From the NCBI RefSeq assembly GCF_013267355.1, contig NZ_CP053985.1, positions 2,728,001 to 2,792,000 on the forward strand: a stretch of 64,000 bases of DNA. Direction: 5' to 3'. The notes beneath the pieces are model-generated. The model was not told where the DNA came from and made no database searches. It saw nothing but the letters and a program-made list of their open reading frames with translations. The stretch comes from Achromobacter pestifer (GTDB lineage Bacteria; Pseudomonadota; Gammaproteobacteria; Burkholderiales; Burkholderiaceae_B). Positions 39,804-49,441 of this stretch are shown here, piece by piece. How positions within the stretch are numbered: the first letter of the stretch is position 1; the number at the start of each line of letters is the position of its first letter. The translations under genes were made by a program, and so were the position numbers.

Positions 39804-40002
39804 CCGGCGTTTGCAAGAGTGGTCCCCGTGCGCGGAGCCGTCTTTTTTGCTTACTGTTTAGCTTGCTGAACGCTTTATCCGGCAAGTTCGCAGCAACACC
39901 GCAGACAGGATAGGCAAAACAGGTTCGATACGGTATTCCAGGGTGTGCGGGCAGGCGTGGGCGCCTTTTTGCGCCTTGATCGATGCGATCGTCGAGGTCT
40001 TC

Positions 40003-40704
40003 ATGAAGCGTGTGCTGTCCCGGATGTTGGTTGCGAGCGGGCTGTTGCTCGGCGCCTCCGCCTTATCTACTACGAGTTTCGCCGCCGAAGGCGCTGCGGG
40101 CCCGGTAAAACCAGATGCCGCCAAGGGCGGACAGCTGTTTGACCAGGGCGATGCGGCCAGGGGCATCATCGCCTGTGCGTCCTGTCATGGCGCGGCGGGC
40201 AATAGCACCATACCGGTGAACCCCAACCTGGCCGCGCAGTCCCACGAATATCTGGCCAAGCAATTGGCGGACTTCCAGATTAAGCCTGGCGCCAAGCTGC
40301 CGGTGCGCAATGGCGCGGGCGGCAATCCCACCCCGATGACGGCCATGGCGCAGAACCTGACGCCCGCCGACATGCAGAACATTGCGCTGTACCTGGCGCA
40401 GCAGCCGCTCAAGGAGCCCGCCACGGCCGGCCAGGAGAAGCTGGTTGATCTGGGTCAAAAGATCTGGCGTGGCGGTTTGCCGGATCGCAAGGTTCCGGCC
40501 TGCGCCTCGTGCCATTCTGCCAATGGCGCCGGCATTCCCAGCCAGTACCCCCGGCTGTCGGGCCAGTTCCCCATGTACATCGAAGAGCAGCTGAAGCTGT
40601 TCCGCAGCGGCGACCGCAAGAACGACGTCATGTTCGCCATCGCGGACCGCATGTCGGACGCCGACATCAAGGCGGTGTCGGATTACGCCGCCGGCCTGCG
40701 GTAG
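40003..40704 (+). CDS. Dihaem cytochrome c (cytochrome c4 type)
   Basis: A protein of 233 residues with a signal peptide (MKRVLSRMLVASGLLLGASA, cleavage near SFAAEG) and two haem-binding CASCH motifs at 58-62 and 167-171, one in each half. This two-domain layout is typical of cytochrome c4, a periplasmic electron carrier to terminal oxidases. The frame is open to 39943, but the ATG at 40003 has GAGG upstream and starts the signal peptide. It is followed by the genes that attach haem to c-type cytochromes. Confidence 0.93.
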   Translation: MKRVLSRMLVASGLLLGASALSTTSFAAEGAAGPVKPDAAKGGQLFDQGDAARGIIACASCHGAAGNSTIPVNPNLAAQSHEYLAKQLADFQIKPGAKLPVRNGAGGNPTPMTAMAQNLTPADMQNIALYLAQQPLKEPATAGQEKLVDLGQKIWRGGLPDRKVPACASCHSANGAGIPSQYPRLSGQFPMYIEEQLKLFRSGDRKNDVMFAIADRMSDADIKAVSDYAAGLR

Positions 40705-40787
40705 GCGCCAGCCCGCCACGCGCGCGGCTGGTCCGCGTTCTGAAAACCTGGCGCAGCGGAACCTGGTTCCGCCGCGCGCTGTCTATG

Positions 40788-40821
40788 AGGGGGGTAGCCG
40801 ATAGCGCGGCCCCCCTTTTTT
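40788..40821 (+). terminator. Terminator-like hairpin directly before resB
   Basis: AGGGGGG (40788-40794) can pair with CCCCCCT (40810-40816), with inner GC pairing, followed by TTTTTT up to 40821. The resB ATG is at 40823, so the U-run occupies the place of a ribosome binding site. It probably ends the cytochrome transcript, or acts as an attenuator. Confidence 0.65.
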
Positions 40822-40822
40822 C

Positions 40823-42901
40823 ATGAATTCGACCCGTACACACTCCCGTCCCTCCCTGCGCAGCCTGCCCGGCGATTTCTTCGAATTGCTGGGTTCGATG
40901 CGTTTTGCCGTCAGCCTGCTGATGTTCATCTGCGTGGCGAGCCTGGTCGGGACGGTGCTGCAGCAGAACCGCTCGTCCAACAACTACATCGACCAGTTCG
41001 GGCCGTTCTGGTTCGAAGTGTTCGACAAGTTCTCCATCTGGCACGTCTACAACAGCTGGTGGTTCCTGCTGATCATGGGGTTCCTGGTCGTGTCGACCTC
41101 GGTCTGCCTGATCCGCAACGCGCCCAAGATGCTGCGCGATGCGCGCTCGTTCCGCGAACATGTGCGGGCCAGCAGCCTGCGCGCCTTCCCGCATCGCGTC
41201 GAGACCGAAGAGCCGACCGACGTGCCGCAGACGGCCGCGGGCCTGAAATCCCTGCTGGGCCGGCTGGGCTATGCCGTGCGCGAACGCCAGGGCGCGGACG
41301 GGGTGCTGCTGGCGGCCAAGAAGGGCAGCGCCAACCGGCTGGGCTACGTGTTCGCCCACGCGGCCATGGTCATCATCTGCATTGGCGGCCTCTTGGACAG
41401 TGAGTTGCCGGTGCGCCTGCAGGTCATGTTCGGCGGCAAAAAGCCCATCGTCGAGAACATGCTGATCTCGGAAGTGCCGGAAAGCGGCCGCCTGTCGGTC
41501 GACAACCCGAGCTTCCGCGCCAGCGTGCTGGTGCCCGAAGGCGGCCAGGCCAGCACGGCGGTGGTGATGGTGGGCGACGGCGCCCTGGTGCAGCCGATGC
41601 CCTTCACGCTGAAGCTAAAGAAGTTCGTGGTCGACTATTACTCCACGGGCATGCCCAGCCGCTTTGCCAGCGAGGTCGAGGTCACCGACCCGGATACCGG
41701 CAAGAGTTTCGATTCCACCATCGAGGTCAACGAGCCGCTGCGCTTCAAGGGCATGACGGTCTACCAGTCCAGCTTCGACGACGGCGGCAGCGCGGTGACG
41801 CTGAAAGGCTATCCGCTAGTAGGATCTGAGGCCGCCACCTTCGCGGTTGACGGCACGGTGGGCAAGACCAGCGAAGTAACTGCTCACACAGCTCGTGGCG
41901 CGCGCAGCTTGGGCATCGAGATCACGGCCCTGCGGCCCATCAACGTCGAGGACCTGACCCGCGGCGATCCCAAGGGCGGCAATCAGAGCTTCGCCGACCA
42001 CGTCGCGTCGGTGTCCGGCAGCGCCGCCGGCAAGAAGAACGAAAATCTGCGTAACGTCGGCCCCAGCGTCGAATACAAGCTGATCGACGACGCGGGCCAG
42101 GCCCACGAATTCCAGAATTACATGCTGCCCGTGGAACTGGACGGCGCCGCCGTGTTCCTGGCCGGGGTGCGCAACAACGCCTCCGAACCGTTCCGCTACC
42201 TGCGCATTCCGGCGGACGACGACAGCTCGATCGCCGAATTCATGCGCCTGCGCGCCACCCTGGCCGACCCTGCGGCGCGCCAGGAAGCCGCGCGCCGCTT
42301 CGCGGAACGCAACAGCCCTGCGGGGACGGATCGCCAGCCTCTGCAAACCGCCGCCGAGCGCGCTCTGGAAACCTTTGCTTCCGGCGGCCTGCAAGCCGTG
42401 GCGGCGTTCCTGCAGGCCAACACCCCGCCCCAGGACCTGGAGCGGGCGGCCGACGTGGTGATCCGCCTGATCGGCGCCAGCATGAGCGAACTGCGCGCCA
42501 TCGAGCGCGAGCGCGCCGGCCTGCCCCCCGTGGCCACCGAGGGCCCGGAGGCGGAACGCGCGGCCGTGTGGTCGCGCCTGTCCGTGGCGGCGCTGTCGGA
42601 CCTGACCGTCTACCCGGCGCCGGTGTTCCTGTCGCTGGCGGATTTCAAGCATGTGCAGGCCAGCGTGTTCCAGGTGAGCCGCACGCCGGGCAAGAACACC
42701 GTCTACCTGGGCAGCCTGCTGCTGGTCCTGGGCGTGTTCTCGATGTTCTATATTCGAGACCGCCGCATCTGGATCTGGATCAAGCCGCAAGGCGGCGGCA
42801 GCAGCGTCCTGGCGGCCATGACGTCCCAGAAGCGTACACTCGACTTCAACCAGGAGTTTGAACGCTTCAAGCAGGCGCTGCTGCGCCAGAAAAGGTCTTA
42901 A
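40823..42901 (+). CDS. resB: Cytochrome c biogenesis protein ResB
   Basis: A protein of 692 residues of the ResB (Ccs1) family, part of System II cytochrome c maturation in the inner membrane. The first segments (LLGSMRFAVSLLMFICVASL and WWFLLIMGFLVVSTSVCLIR) and LGYVFAHAAMVIICIGGLLD fit the family; a large periplasmic domain follows and a final membrane segment lies near 620-640. Length is typical for betaproteobacteria. No ribosome binding site precedes 40823, because a terminator-like hairpin ends there. An in-frame ATG at 40898 (MRFAVSLL) is possible but would cut conserved residues. Confidence 0.93.
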   Translation: MNSTRTHSRPSLRSLPGDFFELLGSMRFAVSLLMFICVASLVGTVLQQNRSSNNYIDQFGPFWFEVFDKFSIWHVYNSWWFLLIMGFLVVSTSVCLIRNAPKMLRDARSFREHVRASSLRAFPHRVETEEPTDVPQTAAGLKSLLGRLGYAVRERQGADGVLLAAKKGSANRLGYVFAHAAMVIICIGGLLDSELPVRLQVMFGGKKPIVENMLISEVPESGRLSVDNPSFRASVLVPEGGQASTAVVMVGDGALVQPMPFTLKLKKFVVDYYSTGMPSRFASEVEVTDPDTGKSFDSTIEVNEPLRFKGMTVYQSSFDDGGSAVTLKGYPLVGSEAATFAVDGTVGKTSEVTAHTARGARSLGIEITALRPINVEDLTRGDPKGGNQSFADHVASVSGSAAGKKNENLRNVGPSVEYKLIDDAGQAHEFQNYMLPVELDGAAVFLAGVRNNASEPFRYLRIPADDDSSIAEFMRLRATLADPAARQEAARRFAERNSPAGTDRQPLQTAAERALETFASGGLQAVAAFLQANTPPQDLERAADVVIRLIGASMSELRAIERERAGLPPVATEGPEAERAAVWSRLSVAALSDLTVYPAPVFLSLADFKHVQASVFQVSRTPGKNTVYLGSLLLVLGVFSMFYIRDRRIWIWIKPQGGGSSVLAAMTSQKRTLDFNQEFERFKQALLRQKRS

Positions 42902-42909
42902 GGTTTTCT

Positions 42910-44277
42910 ATGTCCACTACGACCACCACGCATCCCTCGTCGCCGCAGGCGCTGGCCGCCCCGCCCGAACAGCTTTGGCAGGACGCCCTGTCCGAAACCG
43001 GCGACGGCCGCGCGCAGCGCGGCAGGCCGGACTGGACCGACGTCGTTTTCTTCCTGCTGCTGTCGGTGGGCGCGGGCTTCGCGCTGACCCGCTACAGCAA
43101 CGCGATGGACTACTACGAGAAGATCATCCTGTGCGGCACCGTGCCGGTGCTGGCCTGGATGGGCTGGCTGTGGCGCCCGCTGCGCCATCTGATGATCGCC
43201 TGTGCCATCGCGGCCGGGCTGGCGCTGATGCTGTACGGCAACGACCTGGCCCGCGCCGAACAGGTGTTCTTCCTGAAGTACCTGTTCTCGTCGCAATCGG
43301 CGATCCTGTGGATGTGTGCGCTGTTCGCGCTGGCCATGGCCTGCTACTGGATCGGCTTCTTCAGCCCCACGGCCGCGTGGCTGGGCACGGCACTGAGCTG
43401 GGGCGCGGTGTTCGCTGGCGTCACCGGCCTCTTGGTGCGCTGGCGCGAAGGACATCTGATGGGTCCGGACCTGGGCCACATCCCGGTCAGCAACCTGTAT
43501 GAAGTGTTCGTGCTCTTTGCGCTGATCACGGCGCTGTTCTACCTGTACTACGAACGCAAGTACGCCACGCGCGCGTTGGGCGGCTTCGTGATGCTGGTGG
43601 TGACCTCGGCCGTGGTGTTCCTGCTGTGGTACTCGTTCACGCGCGACGCCGGGCAGATCCAGCCGCTGGTGCCGGCGCTCAAGAGCTGGTGGATGAAGCT
43701 GCACGTCCCGGCCAACTTCATCGGTTACGGCACCTTCTCGCTGGCCGCCATGGTGGGCTTCGCCTACCTGGTCAAGCAGCATGGCCAGACCACGTCCTGG
43801 GCCAAGCTGGCGCCGCTGTTCGTGCTGGGCGTGCTGCTGTGCGCCGAGCCCATGGTGTTCCGCACCGACGGCCTGTCGGCCACCTGGATGCTGTATTTTG
43901 GCGTGGGGGCGGTGATCGTGGGCGCCATCCTGCTGGGCCGCCGCCGCATCGCCGCGGCGCTGCCCTCGCTGGAAGTGCTGGACGACATCATGTATCGCGC
44001 CATCGCGATCGGCTTTGCGTTCTTCACGGTCGCCACCATCCTGGGCGCGTTGTGGGCGGCGGATGCCTGGGGCGCGTACTGGCAGTGGGACCCCAAGGAA
44101 ACCTGGGCGCTGATCGTCTGGCTCAACTACGCGGCCTGGCTGCACATGCGCCTTATCAAGGGCCTGCGCGGCACCATGGCGGCTTATTGGGCGCTGATGG
44201 GGTTGCTCATCACCGGCTTCGCCTTCCTGGGCGTGAACATGTTCCTGTCGGGGCTGCACTCCTACGGCGAACTGTGA
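42910..44277 (+). CDS. ccsB: Cytochrome c biogenesis protein CcsA/CcsB (haem handling)
   Basis: A protein of 455 residues of the CcsA/ResC family. The tryptophan-rich haem-handling motif reads AYWQWDPKETWALIVW, near residue 393, with several membrane segments around it. It pairs with ResB to move haem to the periplasm and join it to CxxCH motifs. It starts 8 bp after resB. The resB-ccsB pair and the dihaem cytochrome form a logical set. Confidence 0.95.
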   Translation: MSTTTTTHPSSPQALAAPPEQLWQDALSETGDGRAQRGRPDWTDVVFFLLLSVGAGFALTRYSNAMDYYEKIILCGTVPVLAWMGWLWRPLRHLMIACAIAAGLALMLYGNDLARAEQVFFLKYLFSSQSAILWMCALFALAMACYWIGFFSPTAAWLGTALSWGAVFAGVTGLLVRWREGHLMGPDLGHIPVSNLYEVFVLFALITALFYLYYERKYATRALGGFVMLVVTSAVVFLLWYSFTRDAGQIQPLVPALKSWWMKLHVPANFIGYGTFSLAAMVGFAYLVKQHGQTTSWAKLAPLFVLGVLLCAEPMVFRTDGLSATWMLYFGVGAVIVGAILLGRRRIAAALPSLEVLDDIMYRAIAIGFAFFTVATILGALWAADAWGAYWQWDPKETWALIVWLNYAAWLHMRLIKGLRGTMAAYWALMGLLITGFAFLGVNMFLSGLHSYGEL

Positions 44278-44300
44278 CGCAATAGTCCGCCCGTGCAATG

Positions 44301-44325
44301 AAAATGCCCCTTTCGGGGCATTTTT
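44301..44325. terminator. Bidirectional terminator between ccsB and lysA
   Basis: AAAATGCCCC (44301-44310) pairs with GGGGCATTTT (44315-44324) around TTTC. A runs on one side and T runs on the other allow use by both convergent transcripts. Confidence 0.88.
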
Positions 44326-44344
44326 CATTTGAGGGCCAGCCGCC

Positions 44345-45637
44345 TCAGGGCAGGGTGGATTCACCCCGGAGCAGGTCGTCCAACGTTTCGCGCTGGCGCA
44401 CGACATAGTACTTGTCGCCGTCGACCATGGCTTCGGCCGCGCGAGGACGGGCGTTGTAATTGCTGGCCATGGCCATGCTGTAGGCGCCCGCGGACTCCAC
44501 CGCCAGCAGGTCGCCTTGCTGGATGGCCAGCTTGCGTTGCCTGGCCAGCCAGTCGGCGCTTTCGCAGACCGGGCCGACGATGTCGTAGAGGGTTTCGTCG
44601 CCTGCGCGCGGATGCACGGGGCGCACGCCGTGGAAGGCTTCGTACAGCGCGGGACGCAGCAGGTCGTTCATGGCGGCGTCGACGATGGCGAAATTGCGCG
44701 CTTCCGAGTGCTTTAGGTACTGGACCCGGGTGAGCAGCACGCCGGCATTGCCCACCAGCGAGCGGCCGGGTTCCAGCACCAGGTGCAGATGGCCGAAGCC
44801 GCGAGCGTTCAGGCGTTCGAAGACGCGGTCCAACAAGGCCTGAGGCGAGGGCGGGATCTCATCCGTATAGCGGATGCCCAGGCCGCCTCCCAGGTCCAGG
44901 TGGGCAATCTTGATGCCGGCCTGGTCCAGTTTTTCGATCAGGTCCAGCAGCTTTTCCAGCGCATCGAAATAGGGACTGATATCGGTGAGCTGCGAACCGA
45001 TGTGGCAGTCCACGCCCACGATGTCCAGTCCCGGCAGCGATTGGGCGCTGCGGTAGACGTCCAGCGCCGACTCGATGGCGATGCCGAACTTGTTTTCCTT
45101 CAGGCCGGTGGAAATGTAGGGATGCGTCTGCGCGTCCACGTCCGGATTGACCCGCAACGAGACGGGCGCGCGCAGGCCCATGCCATGGGCGATTTCCGAC
45201 AGCCGGCGCAGTTCGGCTTCGGATTCGACGTTGAAGCACTTGACCTTGGCGGTCAGCGCTGCGCGCATCTCCCAGGCCTGTTTGCCCACGCCGGAAAACA
45301 CGATCCTGGACGGGTCCGCGCCCGCCGCCAGGGCGCGCTTGAGCTCGCCGCCGGAAACGATGTCGAAGCCCGCGCCCAGGCGCGCGAATTCCTTCAGGAC
45401 GGCCAGGTTGGAATTGGCCTTCATGCCATAGCAGACCAGCACGGGATGCTGGCCCACGGCGTTGCGGTAGGATTCCCAGGCGGCCTTGAGCGCGGCGCGC
45501 GAGTACACGTACAGCGGCGTGCCCAGCTTTTCGGCCAGGTGATCCAGCGGCACGTCCTCGGCGTACAGGACATTGTTGCGGAACTGGAAGTACGGGTGAC
45601 CGGCCAGTTCAGGCTGCGCGGGGAATCGGGAAGTCAT
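44345..45637 (-). CDS. lysA: Diaminopimelate decarboxylase
   Basis: A protein of 430 residues catalysing the last step of lysine synthesis. The PLP lysine lies in VCYGMKANSN (Lys73), HIGSQ binds cofactor, EPGRSLVGNAG contributes to the phosphate site, and GPVCESADW holds the cysteine that completes the partner active site. It is a fold type III decarboxylase. The ATG overlaps the stop of the small lipoprotein gene, the common lptM-lysA order. Confidence 0.97.
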   Translation of the reverse strand: MTSRFPAQPELAGHPYFQFRNNVLYAEDVPLDHLAEKLGTPLYVYSRAALKAAWESYRNAVGQHPVLVCYGMKANSNLAVLKEFARLGAGFDIVSGGELKRALAAGADPSRIVFSGVGKQAWEMRAALTAKVKCFNVESEAELRRLSEIAHGMGLRAPVSLRVNPDVDAQTHPYISTGLKENKFGIAIESALDVYRSAQSLPGLDIVGVDCHIGSQLTDISPYFDALEKLLDLIEKLDQAGIKIAHLDLGGGLGIRYTDEIPPSPQALLDRVFERLNARGFGHLHLVLEPGRSLVGNAGVLLTRVQYLKHSEARNFAIVDAAMNDLLRPALYEAFHGVRPVHPRAGDETLYDIVGPVCESADWLARQRKLAIQQGDLLAVESAGAYSMAMASNYNARPRAAEAMVDGDKYYVVRQRETLDDLLRGESTLP

Positions 45638-45819
45638 GGAAGCGATGGCGCCGGCGGGATGACCGTCGGCTGCGGTTGCGACTGCGTACGCGAGGGCGGC
45701 TTGCCGTCCGGCGTGGGCATGTACAAGGGGCCCTTGTACCCGCAGGCCGCAACCATGCCGGTCGCCAACAGCGTGGCTACAATGCGAAGAACCATGCGGC
45801 GAAATGCCAAGTGGAACAC
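45634..45819 (-). CDS. lptM: LptM-like small lipoprotein
   Basis: A protein of 61 residues. A signal peptide ends in the lipobox MVAAC (Cys26), followed by GYKGPLYMPTPDGKP, the conserved start of YifL/LptM proteins; a Pro/Gln-rich tail ends it. LptM helps the LptD outer-membrane assembly step in E. coli. It overlaps lysA by ATGA and is divergent from cyaY, exactly the order seen in enterobacteria. An ATG eight codons in is an alternative start. Confidence 0.88.
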   Translation of the reverse strand: MFHLAFRRMVLRIVATLLATGMVAACGYKGPLYMPTPDGKPPSRTQSQPQPTVIPPAPSLP

Positions 45820-45849
45820 TGGGAACTCCTAAATCTTGCAGGCTCGATT

Positions 45850-46179
45850 ATGACCGAAACCGAATTTCTTGCGTTGATCGACCAGGTGCTGGACAGCATC
45901 GAAAGCCAGGCCGATGACTGGGCGGCTTCGCTCGATGTCGATGTCGAAACCAGCCGCAGCGGCAATGTGCTGACGATGGTTTTCGAAGACAACACCCACG
46001 TGGTGGTGAATAGCCAGGCTGCCATGCAGGAGTTGTGGGTCGCGGCGCGCACCGGCGGCTTCCACTACCGCTATGACGGCCAGCATTGGAACGATACCCG
46101 AGGCGGCCCGCAGTTGCCGGATGCCCTGTCGCAGATCTGTTCCGCTGCAGCTGGCGTGCCCGTGACGATACGCCTGTAA
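45850..46179 (+). CDS. cyaY: Iron-sulfur cluster assembly protein CyaY (frataxin)
   Basis: A protein of 109 residues with the frataxin pattern: an acidic first helix (EFLALIDQVLDSIESQADDW) and the strand motif NVLTMVFEDNTHVVVNSQAA, then EIW-like LWVAARTGGFHYRYDGQHW. CyaY binds iron and tunes IscS activity. The frame is open upstream to 45676, but those residues overlap the divergent lipoprotein gene. Only 30 bp separate the two starts. Confidence 0.95.
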   Translation: MTETEFLALIDQVLDSIESQADDWAASLDVDVETSRSGNVLTMVFEDNTHVVVNSQAAMQELWVAARTGGFHYRYDGQHWNDTRGGPQLPDALSQICSAAAGVPVTIRL

Positions 46180-46195
46180 AACGCCAGGCTCAGGC

Positions 46196-46225
46196 AAAAA
46201 AAGGCCGGCCCATCGGGCCGGCCTT
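46196..46225 (-). terminator. Terminator between mrcA and cyaY
   Basis: AAGGCCGGCCC (46201-46211) pairs with GGGCCGGCCTT (46215-46225). A run of A just before it gives a U-run for the minus-strand mrcA transcript; on the plus strand only a weak T stretch follows. Confidence 0.82.
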
Positions 46226-46237
46226 GTCATTTGTGCG

Positions 46238-48685
46238 TCAGAACGGGATCTTCTGGGACCAGGGCGTGTTGCCTTGCGTGCCCACGCCCGGAGCCACTTT
46301 GATCCTGGTTTCCTCGCTGGTGCTGCCGTTCAGGCCGTTGAGGAACTCACCCAGCGTGTCGGCCTCGGGCAGGCCCAGGCGCGCCACCGCCTGTCCGGGC
46401 GGGAATTCGGAGAAGTAGAACTCGCCGTTTTCGACCAGCAGGCCGTCGGGACGGGGGCGCGGTTTCTCTTCGGGCACGCCCTTGAGCGCCGTCTGCATGT
46501 AATCGACCCAGATCGGCATGGCGACGCCGCCGCCGGTTTCACGCGAACCCAGGGACTTCGGCTGGTCAAAGCCCAGCCATGCGGTGGCGACCAGCGACGG
46601 GGTGTAGCCGGAGAACCAGGCGTCCACGGATTCGTTGGTGGTGCCGGTCTTGCCGGCGATGTCGTTGCGCTTGAGCAGGACGCGGGCGCGCGCCGCGGTG
46701 CCGAAGGTGGCCACGCCGCGCAGGATGTCGTCCATGACCCAGGCGGTGCGCGGATCGATGGCGCGGGCCGCGGCGTCGCCGGCCACGACCGGTTTGGACT
46801 GCATGATGACCTTGCCGTTGCTGTCGGTGACGCGGTCGATCAGGTAGGGCGTGACGCGGTAGCCGCCATTGGCGAACACCGAGAAGGCGCCGGCCAGCTG
46901 CAGCGGCGTGACCGAGCCCGCGCCCAGCGCCAGCGGCAGCACGGCGGGCTGGCGGGCCTTGTCGAAGCCGAAACGGGTCAGGTAGTCCTGCGCATATTGC
47001 GGGCCGATGGCCTGCAGGATACGGATCGACACCATGTTCTTGGATTTGTACAGACCCTGGCGCAGGGTCAGCATGGGTTCGTACTGGTTGCCGTAGTTCT
47101 TCGGGTTCCAGGCCTTGGAACCGGTCTGCGCGGCCGTCAGCTCGAAGGGTTGGTCCGAGATCTGCGTGCCTGGGGTCAGGCCGCGCTCAAGCGACGCGGC
47201 ATAGATGAAGGGCTTGATGTTCGAGCCCGGCTGGCGCCACGCCTGCGTCACGCGGTTGAAGTTGCCGCGGTAGAAGTCAAAGCCCCCGACCATGGCGCGG
47301 ATGGCGCCGTCCTGCGGCGACAGCGCTACAAAGGCCGCCTGCACCGAAGGCAGGTTGATGATTTCCCAGTTGTCGCCGAACTTGCGGATGTAGACCACCG
47401 AGCCGCGCTTGATGCGCTGCTCGGGCTTGGCCTTGTCGTTCAGCGCGCGCGCCACGACGCCCAGCACCTTCTTGTCGGTGACGGTGATGATCTCGCGCGA
47501 GCTGCGCGCCAGCTTCACTTCAGTGGGGCTGGCCGACAGCACCAGCGCGGTCAGCAGGTCGCCGCTGTCGCTGAACTTGTCGAATACGCCGTCCAGGAAT
47601 TCGTCGAGCGCCTGCGGGTTGTTCTCGGTGCCCGGCGGCAGGTCCAGCTGTTCCTCGGGGCCGGGGTAGGGCGCGCGGCGCGTGTATTCGAGCACCCCTT
47701 CGCGCACGGCGCGGTAGGCCGCTTCCTGGTCCTTGGACTGCACGGTGGTGTAGATGTTGATGCCGCGCGAATAGACGTTGTCCTGGTACACGTTGAACAG
47801 CAGCTGGCGCGCCAGTTCCGCCACGTATTCGCCATGGACGGAATAGCCGCCGGCCGGCGTGCCTTCCGCGGACTTCATGACAATGGGCTGGGCCAGCGCC
47901 TGCTGGTATTCCGGTTCGGTCAGGTAGCCCAGCGAGTGCATGCGGCCCAGCACGTAGCGCTGGCGCAGCTCGGCGCGCGGGCGGTTGGCGATCGGATTGA
48001 AGCGCGACGGCGCCTTGGGGATGCCGGCCAGCATGGCGGCCTCGGCGGGCGTGACTTCCGCCAGCGGCTTGCCGAAATAGGTGCGCGAAGCGGCGGCGAA
48101 ACCATAGGCGCGGTGGCCCAGGTAGATCTGGTTCATGTAGAGCTCGAGGATCTGGTCCTTGGAGAGCTCCGACTCGATCTTGAAGGTCAGCAGCAGTTCA
48201 TAGAACTTGCGCGAATAGGTCTTTTCCGACGACAGGTAGAAGTTGCGCGCCACCTGCATCGTGATGGTGCTGGCGCCCTGCGTCTTCGACATGTTGACCA
48301 GGTTGGTCAGGCCCGCGCGCGCGACGCCCATCCAGTCGATGCCGCCGTGCTGGTAGAAGCGGTCGTCCTCGGCCGCCAGCACCGCGGACTTCATCACGTC
48401 CGGGATTTCGTTGAAGCGCAGCACGTTGCGGCGCTCTTCGCCGAATTCGCCGATCAGGACGCGATCCGCCGTAAAGACGCGCAGCGGCACCCGCGGGCGG
48501 TAGTCCGTCATGGCGTTCAGGTCGGGCAGATTGGGCCAGGCCAGCGCCAACGCCATTCCAGCCAGCAGCACGCCGCACAGGAACAGGCCGGCAAAGAAAA
48601 TGCCGGTCTTTACGAAGAATCGCAGTATCGGGGAACCGCTCTTGGCGGGCTTGTCTTTCTTGGAGGAATTCTGGGGCTTGCTCAT
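46238..48685 (-). CDS. mrcA: Penicillin-binding protein 1A
   Basis: A protein of 815 residues, a bifunctional class A PBP. A membrane anchor (about 28-50) precedes the glycosyltransferase domain with Glu106 in AAEDDRFYQHG and the motif QGASTITMQVARNFYL. The transpeptidase domain has SxxK at Ser488-Lys491, SKN at 548-550 and KTGT at 679-682. It polymerises and cross-links peptidoglycan in the periplasm. It is divergent from aroK, a neighbourhood also found in enterobacteria. Confidence 0.96.
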   Translation of the reverse strand: MSKPQNSSKKDKPAKSGSPILRFFVKTGIFFAGLFLCGVLLAGMALALAWPNLPDLNAMTDYRPRVPLRVFTADRVLIGEFGEERRNVLRFNEIPDVMKSAVLAAEDDRFYQHGGIDWMGVARAGLTNLVNMSKTQGASTITMQVARNFYLSSEKTYSRKFYELLLTFKIESELSKDQILELYMNQIYLGHRAYGFAAASRTYFGKPLAEVTPAEAAMLAGIPKAPSRFNPIANRPRAELRQRYVLGRMHSLGYLTEPEYQQALAQPIVMKSAEGTPAGGYSVHGEYVAELARQLLFNVYQDNVYSRGINIYTTVQSKDQEAAYRAVREGVLEYTRRAPYPGPEEQLDLPPGTENNPQALDEFLDGVFDKFSDSGDLLTALVLSASPTEVKLARSSREIITVTDKKVLGVVARALNDKAKPEQRIKRGSVVYIRKFGDNWEIINLPSVQAAFVALSPQDGAIRAMVGGFDFYRGNFNRVTQAWRQPGSNIKPFIYAASLERGLTPGTQISDQPFELTAAQTGSKAWNPKNYGNQYEPMLTLRQGLYKSKNMVSIRILQAIGPQYAQDYLTRFGFDKARQPAVLPLALGAGSVTPLQLAGAFSVFANGGYRVTPYLIDRVTDSNGKVIMQSKPVVAGDAAARAIDPRTAWVMDDILRGVATFGTAARARVLLKRNDIAGKTGTTNESVDAWFSGYTPSLVATAWLGFDQPKSLGSRETGGGVAMPIWVDYMQTALKGVPEEKPRPRPDGLLVENGEFYFSEFPPGQAVARLGLPEADTLGEFLNGLNGSTSEETRIKVAPGVGTQGNTPWSQKIPF

Positions 48686-48799
48686 CGCGGCGATTTTACG
48701 GGTATCTCCGGGTCCGTCTTGGCACGGGGTACCGGTTTCTGTAACAAAATCGTTCAGTGTGGTAGGCGGGCAACTGGCGGCTGATGTGATAATGCCGTC

Positions 48800-49441
48800 A
48801 TGAACTTTTCCGCTAACTCATGTCCGGAGGCTGACCCGGACCCGGCGTCCTCCGGCGAGACGCCCGAAAACCTGCCTTGCACGCTCGAGTGCACAGGCAA
48901 GGCCGTCACGTTGCCGCATGACCTGCCGGTTTTCCTGGTCGGGATGATGGGCGCGGGCAAGACCACCATAGGGCGTGGCCTGGCGCGTGCGCTGGGGCGC
49001 GAGTTTATGGACTTGGATCATGAGCTCGAGGCGCGTTGCGGCGTGCGGGTGCCGGTAATCTTCGAAATCGAGGGCGAAGCCGGTTTTCGTCGCCGGGAAT
49101 CTGCCGCCTTGGAAGAGTGTACCCAACGGCGCAACATAATTCTTGCCACCGGCGGCGGCGCCATCCTGGCGCCGGAAAACCGCCAGCGCCTGCGCGAGCG
49201 CGGCATCGTGGTCTACCTGCGAGCCAGCGTGGACGAATTGTTCCGCCGCACCTGCCGCGACCGCAACCGTCCCCTGCTGGCCACGGCCGATCCGCGCGGC
49301 ACGCTGCGCGACCTCATGACCCTGCGGGAACCCCTCTATAAGGAAGTGGCCGACCTGGTGGTGGAGACGGGCGCCATGCCCATACACACCCTGGTCAAGG
49401 CGCTGCTGCCGCAACTGCAAGCCTTCGAGAAGCGCATATGA
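48800..49441 (+). CDS. aroK: Shikimate kinase
   Basis: A protein of 213 residues with the P-loop GMMGAGKTT (48-56), DLDHELE, the shikimate-binding [10 protein letters not shown] and GGGAIL. It phosphorylates shikimate in the aromatic amino acid route. About 40 N-terminal residues precede the kinase core and match nothing I know. The ATG at 48800 lacks a ribosome binding site, while a -10-like GATAAT sits just 7 nt upstream, so the mRNA may be leaderless. Overlaps aroB by 4 nt. Confidence 0.93.
   Translation: MNFSANSCPEADPDPASSGETPENLPCTLECTGKAVTLPHDLPVFLVGMMGAGKTTIGRGLARALGREFMDLDHELEARCGVRVPVIFEIEGEAGFRRRESAALEECTQRRNIILATGGGAILAPENRQRLRERGIVVYLRASVDELFRRTCRDRNRPLLATADPRGTLRDLMTLREPLYKEVADLVVETGAMPIHTLVKALLPQLQAFEKRI

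Noticed and set aside
46274..48784. An 836-codon open frame opposite mrcA
   Set aside because: It is the mirror of a GC-rich real gene. Its product is rich in Arg, His, Gln and Gly with no domain, while mrcA has all PBP1A motifs.
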